Under the pieces are notes generated by a model. The model searched no databases and was not told the origin of the DNA. It saw nothing but the letters and a program-made list of their open reading frames with translations. From NCBI RefSeq assembly GCF_008000815.1, contig NZ_CP042806.1:2480001-2544000 (forward strand): a stretch of 64,000 bases of DNA, in the 5' to 3' direction. Below are positions 62,401-64,000 of the stretch, piece after piece. Source of the DNA: Terriglobus albidus (GTDB lineage Bacteria > Acidobacteriota > Terriglobia > Terriglobales > Acidobacteriaceae). The first letter of the stretch is position 1; each line of letters begins with the position of its first letter. The position numbers were made by a program, and so were the translations under genes.

Positions 62401-63336
62401 ATGACGATCTTCAACTCGAAACTTCGCCGAAGCGCACTGGTTGGCGGTTTTGCCGCGGCAGTGTCTTTATCGGTTTGGCTGTGTACCGGCAATCTTCATG
62501 TATCTGCTCAGCAGGTGCCGAGCGGCGAGCACGGCGGGCAGGCTGAGCCGCCTGCTCAGGGAGCCAGAAACCGTGGTGGCCTGGTGGCCTATCCCGACCG
62601 GGAGAAGGCGTCACAGGAAGTGCTCGATCGCGGCAAGGCCACTTTCGGTGTGAACTGTGCCTTTTGCCATGGATCGGATGCAGGCGGTGGATCCGTCGGC
62701 CCCAACCTCTTGCGTTCTGAGATTGTGCTGCAGGATCAGAAGGGCGAACTGATCGCTCCCATTGTGCACGGAGCCCGTGTCGACCGCGGCATGCCCAAGA
62801 TAGATCTGACCGATGCGCAGGTTGCTGACGTTGCCGCCTGGCTGCATAGCCTGAAGGTCAGCAGCCGCGCCGTCATCACCGAAAAGATCAACATCGTGGT
62901 GGGCGACGCGAATACCGGCAAAGATACATTCACCCATCTCTGCGGATCGTGTCATTCCGTGACCGGCGACCTTTCCGGGTTCGCTGCAAAGTACTCCGAA
63001 CCCCGCGCGATGCAGCAGGCCTGGTTGCTGCCGGGGATGCCTGCAGGCCGCTTCCCAGGAGCTCCTGCCGGTCCTTCCGTACCTCTGAAGGTACCGCCGG
63101 TTACAGCAACCGTGACTCCGCCAAAGGGAACGCCTATTACCGGCAAGCTCGATGCCATTGACGATTTCTACGTCCAGGTCTCGACCGAGGATGGCGTTGC
63201 ACACCGCTTCCTGCGGGACAACGATCTTCCGAAGGTCGAGATCCACGATCCTCTTGCCGCCCATCGTGCGATGTTCCGCACTATCAAGGACAAAGAGATC
63301 CACGACATTACCGCCTATCTGGTGACGCTGAAATAA
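62401..63336 (+). CDS. Diheme cytochrome c with an inserted beta domain
   Basis: A 311-residue exported cytochrome (signal region through residue about 38, VSAQQ). The first heme site is CAFCH, followed by a typical cytochrome c fold ending DVAAWLHSLK. The second is CGSCH. After it the second domain is interrupted by a Pro-rich stretch and about 55 residues that look like beta strands (GTPITGKLDAIDDFYVQVST), before the closing helix KDKEIHDITAYLV. The ATG at 62401 has AAGG at 62389-62392. It lies 11 bp before a quinoprotein dehydrogenase gene and is its likely electron acceptor. Confidence 0.88.
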   Translation: MTIFNSKLRRSALVGGFAAAVSLSVWLCTGNLHVSAQQVPSGEHGGQAEPPAQGARNRGGLVAYPDREKASQEVLDRGKATFGVNCAFCHGSDAGGGSVGPNLLRSEIVLQDQKGELIAPIVHGARVDRGMPKIDLTDAQVADVAAWLHSLKVSSRAVITEKINIVVGDANTGKDTFTHLCGSCHSVTGDLSGFAAKYSEPRAMQQAWLLPGMPAGRFPGAPAGPSVPLKVPPVTATVTPPKGTPITGKLDAIDDFYVQVSTEDGVAHRFLRDNDLPKVEIHDPLAAHRAMFRTIKDKEIHDITAYLVTLK

Positions 63337-63347
63337 AGGGGACAAGG

Positions 63348-64000
63348 ATGCGCGTACTAAGAACGTTTGCAGCAATTGCAGTGGCGGCCATGACCGTGGC
63401 TCCTGCCATGGCGCAGAAGGCGTGGCTGGACCCCGCCGATATCCTGAACCCCAAGCCCGATACCTGGCTGACCTACTCTGGCGACTACAGTGGCCGCCGC
63501 TTCAGCTCTCTGAAAGACATCAACGCCTCGAACGTTCATGGCCTCACCCTGGCATGGGCACAGCGCCTGAGCGCTGGTTCGGCCCCACCAAGCGCTGGTC
63601 CATTCTCGTTCGCTCCTCCGGCGCCTCCGACGACCGTAGGTGGTGTCGGTACGATCGAGGCCCAGATGGGTAGCGTGAAGGGCGCCATCCTGCAGGTGAA
63701 TGGGGTGTTGTATGTCACTACGCCGGACAATGTGTGGGCGCTCGACGCCTACGATGGTCATGAGCTGTGGCACTACCTGTGGAAGACACGCGGCGGTACG
63801 CACATCGGCAACCGTGGCGTGGGCATGTGGCACGACCGCCTCTTCTTTGAGACCCCGGACAACTTCCTTGTGGCTCTGAACGCAACCACGGGTAAGGAGA
63901 TCTGGCACAAGGAGATCGCCTCCTTCGATCTGCAGTACTTTTCCACCATGTCGCCGATCGTTGTTGGAGATCACCTGCTGGTCGGTACCGGCAACGACCT
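63348..64000 (+). CDS. PQQ-dependent dehydrogenase, 5' part
   Basis: The frame runs open to the window end (217 codons visible). The signal peptide is MRVLRTFAAIAVAAMTVAPA ending MAQ. The first propeller blades follow: DTWLTYSGDYSGRRFSSLKD, INASNVHGLTLAW, then the W-motif-like pairs VWALDAYDGHELWHY and LVALNATTGKEIWHKE. This is a quinoprotein alcohol/glucose dehydrogenase of the eight-bladed type. Metal and PQQ residues beyond the window cannot be checked. It is translationally close to the diheme cytochrome, so the two form a PQQ dehydrogenase-cytochrome pair. Confidence 0.9.
   Translation, partial: MRVLRTFAAIAVAAMTVAPAMAQKAWLDPADILNPKPDTWLTYSGDYSGRRFSSLKDINASNVHGLTLAWAQRLSAGSAPPSAGPFSFAPPAPPTTVGGVGTIEAQMGSVKGAILQVNGVLYVTTPDNVWALDAYDGHELWHYLWKTRGGTHIGNRGVGMWHDRLFFETPDNFLVALNATTGKEIWHKEIASFDLQYFSTMSPIVVGDHLLVGTGND

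Overview
The window reads as one contiguous chromosomal segment of an acidobacterium, most likely of the Terriglobus/Granulicella/Edaphobacter type. This is inferred from gene content and style: very large Oar-like TonB-dependent receptors with an N-terminal carboxypeptidase-regulatory fold, an S53 peptidase fused to long Ig and VCBS repeats, many secreted glycosidases, and base composition near 60% G+C by eye. I saw no rRNA, tRNA, CRISPR array, insertion sequence or prophage. Coding density is high, with many ATGA or 1-nt overlaps that define operons.

Region 1 (1-15.8 kb) is a glycan-degradation island on the + strand. It holds the C-terminal part of a TonB receptor, a GH92 alpha-mannosidase, a GH27 alpha-galactosidase, a 2.6-kilo-residue sedolisin-like adhesin/protease and a Tat-type GH29 alpha-fucosidase. 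A second TonB receptor (15.9-19.2 kb, - strand) converges on it. Next come a KdpD/KdpE-like two-component pair without kdpFABC and a small secreted helical protein.

Region 2 (22.1-34.1 kb, + strand) is a compact operon: LacI regulator, PfkB kinase, TonB receptor, large PIG-L/NEW3/amidotransferase-like deacetylase, APC permease, second PfkB kinase and GH4 phospho-glycosidase. A sigma70-like promoter with an overlapping palindromic operator lies just before the receptor. I read it as import of a glycoside, probably an amino sugar, with extracytoplasmic de-N-acetylation. Phosphorylation would be by kinases rather than a PTS, followed by NAD/Mn-dependent cleavage. This is the best candidate for an undescribed system.

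Region 3 (34.3-47.1 kb) is a sugar-acid module. A LacI regulator and an 18-bp perfect palindrome sit ahead of a eukaryotic-type myo-inositol oxygenase and a secreted GH130 enzyme. A LysR regulator is divergent from an operon for 5-dehydro-4-deoxyglucarate dehydratase, an MFS hexarate transporter, glucarate dehydratase, 2-oxoglutarate semialdehyde dehydrogenase, galactarate dehydratase and GTP-dependent PEP carboxykinase. Together these could take inositol or hexarates to 2-oxoglutarate and then into gluconeogenesis. The glucuronate-to-glucarate step is not in the window.

Region 4 (47.3-61.6 kb) holds an alginate-export-like porin and a chemosensory cluster. The cluster has mirrored CheY/CheX units with CheD, and a separate MCP-CheW-CheA-CheR-CheB operon. 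A three-gene periplasmic oxidoreductase (pentaheme cytochrome, GMC flavoprotein, Tat small subunit) lies between them. No flagellar or pilus genes are visible. Region 5 (61.6-64 kb) is a gene-poor 0.8-kb stretch with a large nested hairpin, then a diheme cytochrome c and the 5' part of a PQQ-dependent dehydrogenase that runs off the window.
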